Part shown: in pieces, positions 41,618 through 51,077 of the stretch
How positions within the stretch are numbered: the stretch's first letter is position 1
Layout: every line of letters starts with the position of its first letter
Source: Kribbella turkmenica
Lineage (GTDB): Bacteria; Actinomycetota; Actinomycetes; Propionibacteriales; Kribbellaceae
DNA: 54,703 bases
Assembly (NCBI RefSeq): GCF_004348725.1
Contig: NZ_SMKR01000025.1
Location: forward strand, 1-54,703
Direction: 5' to 3'
Program-made: the position numbers and the translations under genes
The notes under the pieces: generated by a model
Seen by the model: the letters and a program-made list of their open reading frames with translations, nothing else
Database searches by the model: none
What the model was told of the DNA's origin: nothing

Positions 41618-42544
41618 ATGAAGAAGTCCGCTGTGCTCTGCGTGGGGTTCGGACTGATGGCCGGCTGTGGTCAGCCGGTGGTCGATCAGCAGTCGGTGTC
41701 CACACCGTCGGCTTCGGTCAGTACGACGCCTCCGGAGACTCCGGTGTCGTCGACGGCCTCCGGACCGCTCGGGTCGGCGGCGTACCAGGCTGCGCTGACG
41801 AGGCTCGAGAAGAGTCTCGCGGGTGGCCTTCGGGCGCTGACCCGGGTGCGGACGGCCGAGGCGCTGACCGAGGCGATGGACGGGTTGTCGTCGGCGCTCG
41901 ACGCGGCGTCGTCGGAGCTGGCCGAGACCACGGTGACAAGCCGGTTGGCCGGCGTACACAAGGTGCTGCAGGCACGGCTGCGGGTGGCGGCGGCGTCGAT
42001 GTCCGGGGCGAAGTCGGACAGCGTCGAGCTGAACGCGCGCTGCGGTGGGGTCGCGTACACGTCGCAGAAGGTCCAGCGGCAACTGCGCGCGGATCTGAAG
42101 AGTGCGATCGTCTCACTGGACAAGCTGCAGCTTCGTTTCGGCAGCAGCCTGCCCGACCCCGGACCGGAGCCCGGGAAGGTCCGGCCGTCGAACGGCGACG
42201 TCCTGGTCCGCCGCGGGCCCGCGGGGATCGGCCGGCTGCGGGTCACGAACAGTACGTCGAAGGACGTCGCGATCTCGGTCGTCAGCCGCGGACAGCCGCC
42301 GGGCGAACCGCACGTGATGATGTACGTCCAGTCGAAGAAGTCCGCCACCATCAGCCGGATCGGCGGCGCGTACACGATCTATTTCAAGAGCGGCACCGAC
42401 TGGAACCCGGTGCGGCGGCAGTTCAGCGCGGACTGCTCGTTCCAGAAGTTCGACCGGTCGTTCGGCCGCAACGAGGGCTGGCAGGTCGACCTCCGGCCCA
42501 CCATCGCCGGCAACGCCAGCACCACCGAGGTCGAGGCCTACTAG
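41618..42544 (+). CDS. Putative lipoprotein of unknown function
   Basis: A 308-residue protein with a signal peptide and lipobox LMAGC (Cys17), then a Ser/Thr/Pro-rich linker. A helical, coiled-coil-like middle (about 50-165; LTRLEKSLAGGLRALTRVRTAEALTEA and following, in pieces) leads to a beta-rich C-terminal domain with NGDVLVRRG, IYFKSGTDW and FDRSFGRNEGWQ. The ATG follows GGGGGAG. The C-terminal domain looks like a surface-exposed sandwich, but I recognise no family. Confidence 0.75.
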   Translation: MKKSAVLCVGFGLMAGCGQPVVDQQSVSTPSASVSTTPPETPVSSTASGPLGSAAYQAALTRLEKSLAGGLRALTRVRTAEALTEAMDGLSSALDAASSELAETTVTSRLAGVHKVLQARLRVAAASMSGAKSDSVELNARCGGVAYTSQKVQRQLRADLKSAIVSLDKLQLRFGSSLPDPGPEPGKVRPSNGDVLVRRGPAGIGRLRVTNSTSKDVAISVVSRGQPPGEPHVMMYVQSKKSATISRIGGAYTIYFKSGTDWNPVRRQFSADCSFQKFDRSFGRNEGWQVDLRPTIAGNASTTEVEAY

Positions 42545-42550
42545 AGGCCG

Positions 42551-42985
42551 TCAGAGATCGTCGGGCAGCAGCCGGAACGCCGGATGTGGTGTGAGCGGAC
42601 GAACAGCTCTGAAGTCGCGGCGATCCAGCGTGAGCACAGCGTCCGTCCGGTAGTCTGCCGCGAGCGCCACGCTGACCGCATCGGCGAGGTCGAGGTCCAG
42701 GCCGGTGTACTTGCCCATCACGGCTGCTGCGGTCGCCAGCGTCTCAGCTCCGATGTCCGGAACCTGAAACCGCATCCGCCGCACCTGCGTCAGCAGAAGG
42801 TCGAGGATAGTGAGCCGCGCCGCGCTGCCCAGCCGGGCTCGGGCCAGATGGTCCACTTCGGCCAGCACGAGCGGAGACAGAATCACCGTCCCGGCCTCCT
42901 GAAGCAGTTTTCGGCAGGTCGGTCCCTCGGACGAGTTGCGGTCGAACGCCGCGATGATGCCGGAGGTGTCGACGACCAGGATCAC
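42551..42985 (-). CDS. vapC: PIN-domain ribonuclease toxin (VapC-like)
   Basis: A 144-residue PIN-domain protein. It starts MILVVDTSGIIAAFD with the first catalytic aspartate (Asp6), has an acidic EVDH segment and a C-terminal DLDLADAVSVALA with further acidic ligands, then LTLDRRDF. VapC toxins cleave specific RNAs, often tRNA. It overlaps the ribbon-helix-helix antitoxin gene by 4 nt, in the usual antitoxin-toxin order. Confidence 0.87.
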   Translation of the reverse strand: MILVVDTSGIIAAFDRNSSEGPTCRKLLQEAGTVILSPLVLAEVDHLARARLGSAARLTILDLLLTQVRRMRFQVPDIGAETLATAAAVMGKYTGLDLDLADAVSVALAADYRTDAVLTLDRRDFRAVRPLTPHPAFRLLPDDL

Positions 42986-43218
42986 CGGTCGGTACGCCGT
43001 ACGACCTCGGCCCGGACTTCGTCCTTGGTCACCGGCTCACCACTTCCCTCGAACGTGGGCCAGTCCAACGGCGCATCCCAGACACGGTTTGCCATCGCCG
43101 CCAGATGGATGCCCTCACGAATGATTTCCGCTTCCGGAATTCCGCGCCGCCGTGCCGCCTCCTTGATCAGTGCCAGATCCTCTGGATCGGCGTACACGTT
43201 TGTGCGCTTCATCGACAT
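42982..43218 (-). CDS. vapB: Ribbon-helix-helix antitoxin (VapB/CopG-like)
   Basis: A 78-residue CopG-type protein: MKRTNVYADPEDLALIKEAA at the N-terminus is a ribbon-helix-helix DNA-binding fold, followed by RGIPEAEIIREGIHLAA, and the Trp/Asp-rich C-terminal part should wrap the toxin. No ribosome-binding site precedes the ATG at 43218. TAGTGT lies 7 nt upstream, matching a -10 box for a leaderless mRNA. Confidence 0.83.
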   Translation of the reverse strand: MSMKRTNVYADPEDLALIKEAARRRGIPEAEIIREGIHLAAMANRVWDAPLDWPTFEGSGEPVTKDEVRAEVVRRTDR

Positions 43219-43240
43219 GTACCAACACTAACACATGTAC
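43215..43240. promoter_or_regulatory. Repeated ACATGTAC operator over the vapB start
   Basis: ACATGTAC occurs at 43215-43222, overlapping the start codon, and again at 43233-43240; each contains the palindrome ACATGT. The pair flanks the presumed -10 box (TAGTGT on the minus strand), fitting autorepression by the antitoxin complex. Confidence 0.55.
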
Positions 43241-43257
43241 TTGGTTGACTTGGCGAC

Positions 43258-43932
43258 CTACAGGCCGAGTGTATCGATGACGGTGGTCAGCAGGCCGCCG
43301 ACGAGGCCGGGCTGGTCCTCCGGCTGCTCGGGCGCGTCCGGGTTGGGCGGCGGGTTGCTCGGGGTGCTCGGAGGTGGCGGCGGGTCGTCGGTGACCGGCG
43401 GCTTCGGCGCCTGAGTGGTCGGATCCGACGTGGTCGGAGCCGACGTCCTCGTGGTGGTCGGCTTCGGCGGCACCTTGGTGGCCGGCGGAAGCGTGGGCTC
43501 GTGGTGGTCGACGACCTGCGGAATCGCCGGCTTGCCGGTCGGGCAGGGCGTTGACGGCTGCGGGCCGTCGGTGACCTGCCCGGTCCCCGGTCCGGTCCCG
43601 GGCGGAGGTGTTGTTGCCGGTGGCAACGTTGCGGTCGGGCCGGGGGTCGGCGGGACCGTCGGCGCCGGGGTCTCGGACGCCCGCGGGAGGGTCGGCCCGC
43701 CGGTCGGGACCGGGGTGCTGGGCTCGAGGCCGGCGACCGGGTTGGCCGGGTCCGGCCCGCCGCCGGGCAGCGGCAGGAACGAGGCCCCGATCCGTGGACC
43801 GCCGAGCAGGGCGATGATGACCAGCACGCCGTACAGCGCCAGCAGCGCACCGACCGTGTAGACAGCCTGGCGCACCCGCCGGCGGTTCTGCCAGGGCGGT
43901 CGGCGGTCTGCCGCGGCAGAGATCGGCCTCAC
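43258..43932 (-). CDS. Membrane-anchored Pro/Thr-rich protein
   Basis: A 224-residue protein with a basic cytoplasmic N-terminus (RRPPWQNRRRVRQ), one hydrophobic helix (about 26-45; YTVGALLALYGVLVIIALLG) and a long external tail dominated by Pro, Thr and Ser (for example TPAPTVPPTPGPTATLPP). It ends in a short hydrophobic segment, GGLLTTVIDTLGL. The GTG at 43932 is preferred since earlier codons do not look like protein. It may be a wall-spanning stalk; function unknown. Confidence 0.6.
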   Translation of the reverse strand: MRPISAAADRRPPWQNRRRVRQAVYTVGALLALYGVLVIIALLGGPRIGASFLPLPGGGPDPANPVAGLEPSTPVPTGGPTLPRASETPAPTVPPTPGPTATLPPATTPPPGTGPGTGQVTDGPQPSTPCPTGKPAIPQVVDHHEPTLPPATKVPPKPTTTRTSAPTTSDPTTQAPKPPVTDDPPPPPSTPSNPPPNPDAPEQPEDQPGLVGGLLTTVIDTLGL

Positions 43933-44109
43933 GGTCCCGCACAGTAGCGGTAACCACCGCGCTTGAAACAGCCCTTGGAAGAAATTCCACGCTAGATCGC
44001 AATGTTCGGGCAAATCCGTTCCGCTACGCATTCGTAGAATCGCGCCGAGTGAACCGGTGGCACGCCTGTCGGCCGGGCGGCCGGTCAGGTCCTGTGCCAG
44101 CCTGCTCTC

Positions 44110-44784
44110 ATGTCTTCTCTGCTGCTGCTGCACGGACTCGGGGCCAACGGCCGGGTGTGGGATCGCTGGCCGCAACCGCGGCTCGCCCCCGATCTCCCCG
44201 GGCACGGCTCGGCTCGCGCGCTCCCGGCGTACACCTTCGGGTCGATCGCCGCCGCGGTCGCCGAGACCCTGCCGGTACGGCGGGACGTCGTGATCGTCGG
44301 CCACTCCCTCGGCGGCGTGCTCGCGCTGGAACTGGCCAGTGGCCGGTACGGCGTCGAGGTGGAGCGGGTGATCGCCCTCGGCGTGAAGGTCACCTGGTCG
44401 GACGACGACCTCGGCCGCGCCGGCGCCCTGGCGCGCAAGCCGGTCGCCTGGTTCGACAGCCGGGAGGACGCGGCCGCACGGTTCCTCACGGTGTCCGGTC
44501 TGCGAGGGCTTGCCGATCCGGATGATCCCGTGGTCGACCACGGTCTGGCCGAGGCCGACGGACGCTGGCGGCTCGCGATGGACCCCGGCACGTTCGGCGT
44601 GGGCGCACCCGGCATGCGTGAACTCATCGCCGAGAGCAGGGCGGACGTCGTGCTGGCCCGAGGCGAACGCGATCCGATGAACACCGACGCCGAGCTACGG
44701 GCGCTGCACGATCAGGTCGTCACGCTGCCCGGCCTCGGCCACAACGCCCACGTCGAGGACCCGGGCGCGCTCAGCATTCGATGA
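44110..44784 (+). CDS. Alpha/beta-hydrolase
   Basis: A 224-residue alpha/beta-hydrolase of the esterase/lactonase kind: [17 protein letters not shown] near the start, nucleophile in VGHSLGG (Ser66), an acid in ARGERDPMN and the C-terminal catalytic histidine in [11 protein letters not shown] (His211 or His214). It overlaps the convergent serine dehydratase gene by 14 nt. Substrate unknown. Confidence 0.82.
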   Translation: MSSLLLLHGLGANGRVWDRWPQPRLAPDLPGHGSARALPAYTFGSIAAAVAETLPVRRDVVIVGHSLGGVLALELASGRYGVEVERVIALGVKVTWSDDDLGRAGALARKPVAWFDSREDAAARFLTVSGLRGLADPDDPVVDHGLAEADGRWRLAMDPGTFGVGAPGMRELIAESRADVVLARGERDPMNTDAELRALHDQVVTLPGLGHNAHVEDPGALSIR

Positions 44785-46144
44785 CGTTGACGGCCAGGCC
44801 GCCGCGGGACGTCTCCTTGTACTTGATCTTCATGTCGGCGCCGGTCTCGCGCATGGTCTTGATCACCTTGTCGAGGGTGACCACGTGCACGCCGTCGCCG
44901 TGCAGCGCCATCCGGGCGGCGTTGATCGCCTTCACCGACGCCATCGCGTTCCGTTCGATGCACGGGATCTGCACCAGGCCGCCGACCGGGTCGCAGGTCA
45001 GGCCGAGGTTGTGCTCCATCGCGATCTCGGCAGCGTTCTCGACCTGGAGCGGCGTACCGCCGAGGACCTCGCACAGACCGGCGGCGGCCATCGAGCAGGC
45101 CGATCCGACCTCGCCCTGGCAGCCGACCTCGGCACCGGAGATCGACGCGTTCTCCTTGTACAGCACGCCGATCGCGCCGGCAGTCAGCAGGAAGCGGACG
45201 GCGCCGTCGTCGGTCGCCCCGGGCACGAACCGCCGGTAGTAGTGCAGCACGGCCGGAATGATGCCGGCGGCACCGTTCGTCGGCGCGGTGACGATCCGGC
45301 CGCCGGACGCGTTCTGCTCGTTCACCGCGAGGGCGAACAGGTTGACCCAGTCCATCACCTTGAGCGGATCGACCGACCACGGGTCCTGGGAAAGCTTCGT
45401 GTGCAGCGCGTGCGCCCGCCGGGGCACCTTCAGCCCGCCGGGCAGGATGCCCTCGGTCTCGCAGCCCTCGCGGACGCACTCCTGCATGACCTGCCAGATG
45501 TGCAGCAGCCCTTCGCGGATCTCGTCCTCGGTCCGCCAGGCCAGCTCGTTGGCGAGCATCACCTCGCTGATCGACAGCTGCGACTCGCGGCAGCGGTCCA
45601 GCAGCTCGGCGCCGGTGGTGAACGGGTACTTCAGCGGGGTCGTGTCCGGCACGATCCGATCCCCGGCCGCCGCGCTCTCGTCGACCACGAAACCGCCGCC
45701 GACCGAGTAGTACGTGCGTTCGCGCAGTACGTCCCCGCCCACCGTCCGGGCGGTGAACGTCATCCCGTTCGGGTGGTACGGCAGCGCCTTGCGCCGGTGC
45801 ATGACCAGGTCGGTGTGCTCGTCGAAGCGGATCTGGTGGGTGCCGGCGAGCAGCAGCCGGCCGCGCTCGCGGATCGCCTCCACCCGCGCGTCGACAGCGT
45901 GCGTGACCACGGTCTCGGGATCGTCGCCCTCGAGCCCGAGCAGGACCGCCTTGTTGCTGCCGTGGCCGTGGCCGGTCGCGCCGAGCGAGCCGAACAGCTG
46001 CGCCACGACGGTCGCGGTCCGGCCGAGCAGGCCGTCGTCGGCGAGGCCGAGCGCGAAGGTGCGGGCGGCGCGCATGGGCCCCACCGTGTGGGAGCTGGAC
46101 GGGCCGATCCCGATACTGAACAGGTCGAAGACGCTGATCGCCAT
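44771..46144 (-). CDS. sdaA: L-serine ammonia-lyase (iron-sulfur type)
   Basis: A 457-residue single-chain serine dehydratase that turns L-serine into pyruvate and ammonia. The N-terminal beta domain has the signature [20 protein letters not shown]. The alpha domain carries the [4Fe-4S] cysteines around [20 protein letters not shown] and [20 protein letters not shown], with [15 protein letters not shown] for substrate binding. A glycine riboswitch precedes it, so expression should respond to glycine, which is interconverted with serine. Confidence 0.94.
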   Translation of the reverse strand: MAISVFDLFSIGIGPSSSHTVGPMRAARTFALGLADDGLLGRTATVVAQLFGSLGATGHGHGSNKAVLLGLEGDDPETVVTHAVDARVEAIRERGRLLLAGTHQIRFDEHTDLVMHRRKALPYHPNGMTFTARTVGGDVLRERTYYSVGGGFVVDESAAAGDRIVPDTTPLKYPFTTGAELLDRCRESQLSISEVMLANELAWRTEDEIREGLLHIWQVMQECVREGCETEGILPGGLKVPRRAHALHTKLSQDPWSVDPLKVMDWVNLFALAVNEQNASGGRIVTAPTNGAAGIIPAVLHYYRRFVPGATDDGAVRFLLTAGAIGVLYKENASISGAEVGCQGEVGSACSMAAAGLCEVLGGTPLQVENAAEIAMEHNLGLTCDPVGGLVQIPCIERNAMASVKAINAARMALHGDGVHVVTLDKVIKTMRETGADMKIKYKETSRGGLAVNVIEC

Positions 46145-46192
46145 CGTGTGGAGGTTCCTTCCGGTCGCCGTTGACCGTTTGGTGTCCTCCCC

Positions 46193-46311
46193 GCTCTGTC
46201 AGGCAGATACCTTCCAGAGGTGCCTCGCCCGTACGGTGAAGGTGCCTGAGAGATTCTTGGGGAGAGTTGCTCCTACGGCGCCCGGGTCGGAGCCCGGGAC
46301 TCTCCCGCACG
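46193..46311 (-). ncRNA. Glycine riboswitch (gcvT-type) upstream of sdaA
   Basis: Read on the minus strand, the segment begins GTGCGGGAGAGTCC, continues through GGCGCCGTAGGAGCAACTC and AATCTCTCAGGCACC to CACCGTACGGGCGAGG and CTCTGGAAGG, and ends near CTGACAGAGC. These are the ordered conserved blocks of the glycine aptamer. Only one full aptamer is evident. It lies 49 nt before the sdaA start. Confidence 0.88.
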
Positions 46312-46314
46312 GGT

Positions 46315-46680
46315 TCATGCGGCTGTTGAGTTGACTGACGTCCGAGACGGTACGGCGGTCTCCCGGCCGCCGTCAATCCGGCCGGTGCGCACCATCCAGA
46401 CCTCGAAGAGCCAGGTGAACAGCGGCGGGACACCGGCCGCCAGCGCCAGCAGCGTGACCGGCCACGACCAGCGCAGCGGGCCGCGCACCACCAGCACGGT
46501 GAGCACGTACACGACGAAGATGCCGCCGTGGATCGGGCCGAAGATCTTGACCCCGATCTCGTTGTCCGACAACACGTACTTGAACAGCATGCCGATCAGC
46601 AGCCCGGTCCACGAGACCGCCTCCGCGATCGCCACCCAGCGGAACCACACCGCATGCTTGCCACCACTCGTCCCAGTCAT
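46315..46680 (-). CDS. DUF3817-family membrane protein
   Basis: A 121-residue protein with about three helices and the DUF3817 pattern: FRWVAIAEAVSWTGLLIGM, then a conserved GPIHGGIFVVYVL and a final WPVTLLALAAGVPPLFTWLFE. Function unknown. It lies upstream of the riboswitch on the same strand and divergent from the secreted hydrolase gene. Confidence 0.8.
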   Translation of the reverse strand: MTGTSGGKHAVWFRWVAIAEAVSWTGLLIGMLFKYVLSDNEIGVKIFGPIHGGIFVVYVLTVLVVRGPLRWSWPVTLLALAAGVPPLFTWLFEVWMVRTGRIDGGRETAVPSRTSVNSTAA

Positions 46681-46803
46681 CAGCGACCGACCCTAACAAG
46701 TCCCCCAAGCACCGCCCGGGGTCGGTCGGGGGCTGGTCCCCGATGTGATCGAGCAAACGGTTGCCCAGGATCGAGGGAGTTTCCCGGACAGGAGATTCCC
46801 CTG

Positions 46804-48279
46804 ATGAAGTTCGGACAACGCGCCCTCGCGGGCGGTGTGGTGCTGAGCGTCGCGACCGCCGGCCTGGTCGCGCTGCCGGTGTCGGCGACCGCGGCCGGGC
46901 CCCAGATCCGGTGGTCCGACTGCAAACCCGAGGGCAAGGACGATCCGGAGGTCGTGAAGGGCTCGCAGTGCGCGACACTGCAGGTCCCGGTCGACTGGCG
47001 GAACCCGGACGGACCCACCTTCGGCCTCGCCGTCGCCCGTCGTCCGGAGAAGGAACCGGGCGACCGTGCGGGCGTCCTGCTGTGGGGTCCGGGTGGTCCC
47101 GGCGACTCCGGTGTCGACCGGGTCAGGACAGGGATGGATCGCTTCAGCCGGACGCTGCAGGACCGGTTCGACGTCGTCAGTTTCGACCCACGTGGGATCG
47201 CCCGCAGCAATCCGGTGAAGTGCTCGGCCGCCCTGCTGGCCGAGCAGCCGTCGCCGATCCTGAAGAGCCAGGCAGACTTCGACGCGACGGTCCGGTACAA
47301 CCGCGCGCTCGCCGCGGACTGCCGGCGCAACACCGGCCCGGTGTACGACCACATCGACACCTGGCAGACGGTGCGCGACGTGGACGCCGTCCGGGCCGCG
47401 CTCGGTGAGCCGACGATCTCGTTCCACGGCAGTTCGTACGGGACGTTGCTGGGCGCGCAGTACGCCGAGACCTATCCGGACCGGGTCCGGGCGATGGTTC
47501 TCGAGAGCGTGGTCGACCACAGTGCGGCGTCGGCGCGATCGTTCGTCGACGCCCAGGCGGCGGCAGCCCAGGACTCGTTCGACGAGTTCGTGGCCTGGTG
47601 CGACGCGGCAACGACCTGCGCGCTGCACCGCCGCGACATCAGCGCGCTGTGGGCGGACCTGCTCGACCGCGCGGACGACGGCAAGGTGCCCGACCCGCGG
47701 AATCCCGACCTTCCGATCACGCCGTACTGGCTCAGCTTCAACGTCTTCCGGATGCTCTACGGCCCGCAGTGGCCGGCGCTGGCCGACCTGTTGAAGAAGC
47801 TGGACACGAGCGCGCCACCGACCGGCCGGCCGCCGGTCCCGACCGGGCTGGCCTCCCACACGCTCGCGGTGTTCTGCCAGGACTGGAACCTCTCGGTCCG
47901 CAACTACCGGGAGTACGCCCGGATGCTCACGCGGCTGGCCAGGAACAACCCGGACATGCGCTACCCCGGTCAGCTGATGGCGGTCTCGACGTGCCTGGGC
48001 ATGCCGGCAGCCGACAACCCGCAGCACCGGCTGAAGGTCCGCGACCTGGACAGGCCGGTCCTGCTGGCGAACGCGATCCACGATCCGGCCACCGGTTACA
48101 ACTGGGCGCGAAGTGTGGCCCGCCAGCTCGGCTGGAACGGCGTCCTGCTGACGTACGAGGGCTGGGGACACGGCAGCTACGACGGCGGCCCGTGCATGCA
48201 GAACACGATCGACGCCTACCTGGTCTCGCTCGACGTCCCCAGGCGCGATACGAGCTGTCCCGCCGTACCGCCGGTGTGA
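46804..48279 (+). CDS. Secreted alpha/beta-hydrolase, tripeptidyl-aminopeptidase-like (S33)
   Basis: A 491-residue exported enzyme with a signal peptide ending near ATAAG (about 30-35). It has WGPGGPGDSG for the oxyanion region, VVSFDPRGIARSNPV, the nucleophile elbow HGSSYGTLLGAQYA and the TAP-type C-terminal domain holding GWGHGSYDGG (catalytic His). A cysteine-rich set suggests disulphides. AGGAG precedes ATG 46804. It likely trims extracellular peptides, like the Streptomyces Slp/Tap proteins. Confidence 0.87.
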   Translation: MKFGQRALAGGVVLSVATAGLVALPVSATAAGPQIRWSDCKPEGKDDPEVVKGSQCATLQVPVDWRNPDGPTFGLAVARRPEKEPGDRAGVLLWGPGGPGDSGVDRVRTGMDRFSRTLQDRFDVVSFDPRGIARSNPVKCSAALLAEQPSPILKSQADFDATVRYNRALAADCRRNTGPVYDHIDTWQTVRDVDAVRAALGEPTISFHGSSYGTLLGAQYAETYPDRVRAMVLESVVDHSAASARSFVDAQAAAAQDSFDEFVAWCDAATTCALHRRDISALWADLLDRADDGKVPDPRNPDLPITPYWLSFNVFRMLYGPQWPALADLLKKLDTSAPPTGRPPVPTGLASHTLAVFCQDWNLSVRNYREYARMLTRLARNNPDMRYPGQLMAVSTCLGMPAADNPQHRLKVRDLDRPVLLANAIHDPATGYNWARSVARQLGWNGVLLTYEGWGHGSYDGGPCMQNTIDAYLVSLDVPRRDTSCPAVPPV

Positions 48280-48340
48280 TGCCCCGAGCAGGCCTCTCCC
48301 AACCGAACAGGGTCCACGCCTGCCCGGGCGCTTCGGCCGC

Positions 48341-48568
48341 TCAGACTGGTACGCCGGTCACGTCGAGCACGCGGTTCAGGTGGTCGCCGCGGACCATCCG
48401 GCCGGCCAGCAGGCGGAGCTCCGCGCAGGCCGTCTCGAGCGCCTGCGCCTGGGACCGGCAGTTGTCGACGTACCAGAACGGGTCGTCGGGCTGCGGATCG
48501 TCGGCGTCGTCGATGTCGGCGTACCAGTGCTGGTCGCCGCAGTGCATCACTCGCACGCGCAGGTTCAT
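48341..48568 (-). CDS. Small hypothetical protein
   Basis: A 75-residue acidic soluble protein with HCGDQHWYADIDDADDPQPD followed by a helical C-terminus (SQAQALETACAELRLLAGRM). A GGGGG run lies about 11 nt before the ATG. I recognise no family. Composition is protein-like and nothing overlaps it, which supports it as a real gene. Confidence 0.5.
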   Translation of the reverse strand: MNLRVRVMHCGDQHWYADIDDADDPQPDDPFWYVDNCRSQAQALETACAELRLLAGRMVRGDHLNRVLDVTGVPV

Positions 48569-48760
48569 GGCTGTTTACCCCCGTGGCCAGGGTTTCCCGG
48601 GTCCCCCCGGGCCCCAGTCGGGGACGTCCCGGCCTGGCGCGTGGTCGCGGCCCCCCACTGCCACGCGCCGGGCCGGATTCGACCCTCCCCCGCTCGCTAC
48701 ATCGTTGCCGCGGGCCTCAGTGTTACTGCTTGTGACCAACTATTTTCCGTGCCCGCCCGA

Positions 48761-50191
48761 CTACCGTGCGTTGAGGTGCGACCGAGTCCACTGCTCGAGG
48801 CCGGCGGCGGTGATCGGCAGGTCATCGGTGAGGATCTCGAGCCGGTCGGAGTGCACCACCACGTTGTCCTCGATCCGGATGCCGATCCCGCGCAGCTCCG
48901 GCGGCACGGTCTCGTCGTTCGGGTGGAAGTAGAGCCCCGGCTCGACCGCCAGGGCCATCCCGGCCTCGATCTCGCCGGCGAAGTACGCCTCCGGCCGGGA
49001 CGCGTCGCAGTCGTGCACGTCGAGGCCGATGTAGTGGCCGGTGCCGCAGACGATGTACCGCCGGTGCTGCTGACCGTCGGGACCGAGCAGCTCGTCGAGG
49101 GACACGTCGAGCAGACCCCAGTCCCGCAGTCCCTCGGCCAGCACGCGCATCGCGGCGTACTGGAAGGCCCGGTACGGCGCTCCGACCCGGACCGCGTCGA
49201 GTGACGCCAACTGCGCCTCGTGCACCAGGTCGTACACCTGCCGCTGGGCATCGGTGAACTCACCTGTCGCTGGGAAGGTCCGGGTCACATCGGCGGTGTA
49301 CAGCGTCCGGGTCTCGACCCCGGCGTCGAGCAGGATGACGTCGCCCTCGTTCACCGGGCCGTCGTTGCGCACCCAGTGCAGCACCGGCGCATGCTTGCCA
49401 GCAGCAACGATCGACGCGTAGCCGACGCCGTTGCCCGCGGTCCGGGCGCGGCGGTCGAAGGTGCCCTGCAGCCAGCGCTCACCGCCGCCGCGGATCGCCT
49501 CCGGAAGCTCCCGGGCCACGTCGCCGAACGCGAGCACGCTGGCCGCGACCGCCTCGCGCAACTGGTCCAGCTCCCAGTCGTCCTTGATCCGGCGCAGCTC
49601 CGCCAGCGTCTGCCGCAGAGCGTTGCCGTCGGTCGGCGAAGTCCGGACCAGCGCGTCCAGCATCGGCTCGACCCCCGGCGTCGAGAGCATGAACGGTACG
49701 GCGCCACGCACCGCGGCCGGCAGCTCCTCGATCGGGCGGCAGGCGATCTGCAGCGCGTCCGACCAGTCCTTCAGCCCCGGCACCGGCCCGATCCACAGCT
49801 CCCCGTCGCGCGCGTTCGCGAAGAAGTCCGCCTCGTCCGGCCCGGCCGTCTCGCGCAGGTACAGCGTCGCGTCCCCGTCGGCCGACAGCACCAGGACGGC
49901 GCCCTCGGCCTGGCAACCGGTGAGCCAGACGAAGTCGCTGTCGGCGCGGAAGAGGTAGTCGGTGTCGTTCGACCGGACCGGCGCCCGGCCGGCCGCGATC
50001 GCGATCCGGCGGCCCGGCAGCGCCGCGGACAGCTTCGCCCGGTGCCCGGCCGCCGCCTCCGCGAGTCCCGCCGGCACGGTCACCGACCGGTCCACCGGAC
50101 CCCAGCCGCGCGAGACGAACTCGCGGAAGCCCTTGGCGTCGATCGGGCGGTAGGACTTCGGGGTTTCGTCGGTCCGGTCGTCATCGGTCAT
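48761..50191 (-). CDS. pepP: Xaa-Pro aminopeptidase (aminopeptidase P, M24B)
   Basis: A 476-residue metallopeptidase that removes an N-terminal residue before proline. The N-terminal aminopeptidase-P domain contains DFVWLTGCQAEGAVLVL. The pita-bread domain carries the dinuclear metal ligands Asp289 (LLDAG), Asp301 (ADVTRTF), His386 (GTGHYIGLDVHD), Glu417 (AVEPGLYF) and Glu441 (IRIEDNVVV), all in order. No signal peptide. It is 87 nt downstream of the GntR gene on the same strand. Confidence 0.92.
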   Translation of the reverse strand: MTDDDRTDETPKSYRPIDAKGFREFVSRGWGPVDRSVTVPAGLAEAAAGHRAKLSAALPGRRIAIAAGRAPVRSNDTDYLFRADSDFVWLTGCQAEGAVLVLSADGDATLYLRETAGPDEADFFANARDGELWIGPVPGLKDWSDALQIACRPIEELPAAVRGAVPFMLSTPGVEPMLDALVRTSPTDGNALRQTLAELRRIKDDWELDQLREAVAASVLAFGDVARELPEAIRGGGERWLQGTFDRRARTAGNGVGYASIVAAGKHAPVLHWVRNDGPVNEGDVILLDAGVETRTLYTADVTRTFPATGEFTDAQRQVYDLVHEAQLASLDAVRVGAPYRAFQYAAMRVLAEGLRDWGLLDVSLDELLGPDGQQHRRYIVCGTGHYIGLDVHDCDASRPEAYFAGEIEAGMALAVEPGLYFHPNDETVPPELRGIGIRIEDNVVVHSDRLEILTDDLPITAAGLEQWTRSHLNAR

Positions 50192-50278
50192 GTGCTGTGC
50201 TCCCCTTTGCAGCTGACGGATACTGCCATCAACTCAGGTGGGAGCAGGCGGGCGCAAGCCCTCGCCGAAACTCGCGGA

Positions 50279-51001
50279 TCAGCGTGCCCGGAACGCGGCG
50301 AGCAGTCCCTGCTCGGAGTCCAGCAGGTACTGGTGCAGGTCGGCCGCGGCCTGCTCGTACTTGCGGGCGTCGAGCAGCTCCAACAGGGCACGGTTGCGGG
50401 CGATGTAAGGCTCGTGCAGTTCCTGCGGCGTCGCGATCACGTGGAAGAGGAGCCGCAGCTCCGCGAGCAGCCGGCCGGTGATCGCGTTCATCCGGGCGCT
50501 GTCGGCCAGACCGATCAGGTGCTGGTGGAAGCGCATGTTCGCCGTACCGACGGCCGGCCAGCGATCCGCGCGCGCGGCCGCCTCGGCCGTCTCGACGTCA
50601 TCCTGCAGCGGTTCGAGCCGGGCGGCCGGCAACTCCGGGTCCCGGTCGGCCAGACCGCGGACGACGTCCACCTCGAGCACCCGCCGGAGCCGGTACAGGT
50701 CGACGACGTCTCGTTCGTCCAGCTCGGGCACGAAGACGCCGCGGTGCAGCTTGTAGACGAGCAGACCTTCGTGGGTGAGCAGCCGGAAGGCCTCGCGCAA
50801 CGTGTTCCGGCTGACCTCCAGCACCTCGGTCAACTCGATCTCGGAGAGTTGGGCGCCCGGCGGCAGCGCACCCTCGGTGATGCTGCGGCGCAGGATGTCC
50901 GCGGCCCGCTCGGCCGAGCTGCTCCGGTCCAGCCGCGCGACATCGGCGGCGACAGTGCGCAACCACGCCTGCCGGCCGTGGTCGATCTCACCGGTGCTCA
51001 C
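50279..51001 (-). CDS. GntR-family (FadR/FCD-type) transcriptional regulator
   Basis: A 240-residue regulator: an N-terminal winged helix-turn-helix (AADILRRSITEGALPPGAQ ... VSRNTLREAFRLL) and a C-terminal helical FCD ligand domain (RLRRVLEVDVVRGLADRD ... FHQHLIGLADSARM). The GTG at 51001 is chosen because the frame upstream runs through two operator-like sites. It faces the NRAMP/pxp genes and is the likely controller of them. Confidence 0.83.
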   Translation of the reverse strand: MSTGEIDHGRQAWLRTVAADVARLDRSSSAERAADILRRSITEGALPPGAQLSEIELTEVLEVSRNTLREAFRLLTHEGLLVYKLHRGVFVPELDERDVVDLYRLRRVLEVDVVRGLADRDPELPAARLEPLQDDVETAEAAARADRWPAVGTANMRFHQHLIGLADSARMNAITGRLLAELRLLFHVIATPQELHEPYIARNRALLELLDARKYEQAAADLHQYLLDSEQGLLAAFRAR

Positions 51002-51040
51002 CACCGCATCATCACCCACCCGAGGCGTCCAGGGAAAGTT

Positions 51041-51077
51041 TGGTGGAACAAGCCTCTTGCAGGATTGTTGAACAATC
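51041..51077. promoter_or_regulatory. Two FadR/GntR-type operators
   Basis: TGGTGGAACAA (51041-51051) and TTGTTGAACAA (51065-51075) both fit TNGTNNNACNA, the consensus of FadR-type GntR regulators. They are 24 bp apart (about two helical turns). The second sits in a perfect 15-bp dyad, GATTGTTGAACAATC (51063-51077). They lie between the divergent GntR and transporter genes. Confidence 0.7.

Noticed and set aside
43415..43861. Gly/Val-rich frame opposite the proline-rich membrane protein
   Set aside because: Exact mirror of the Pro/Thr-rich codons on the other strand; no start signal.
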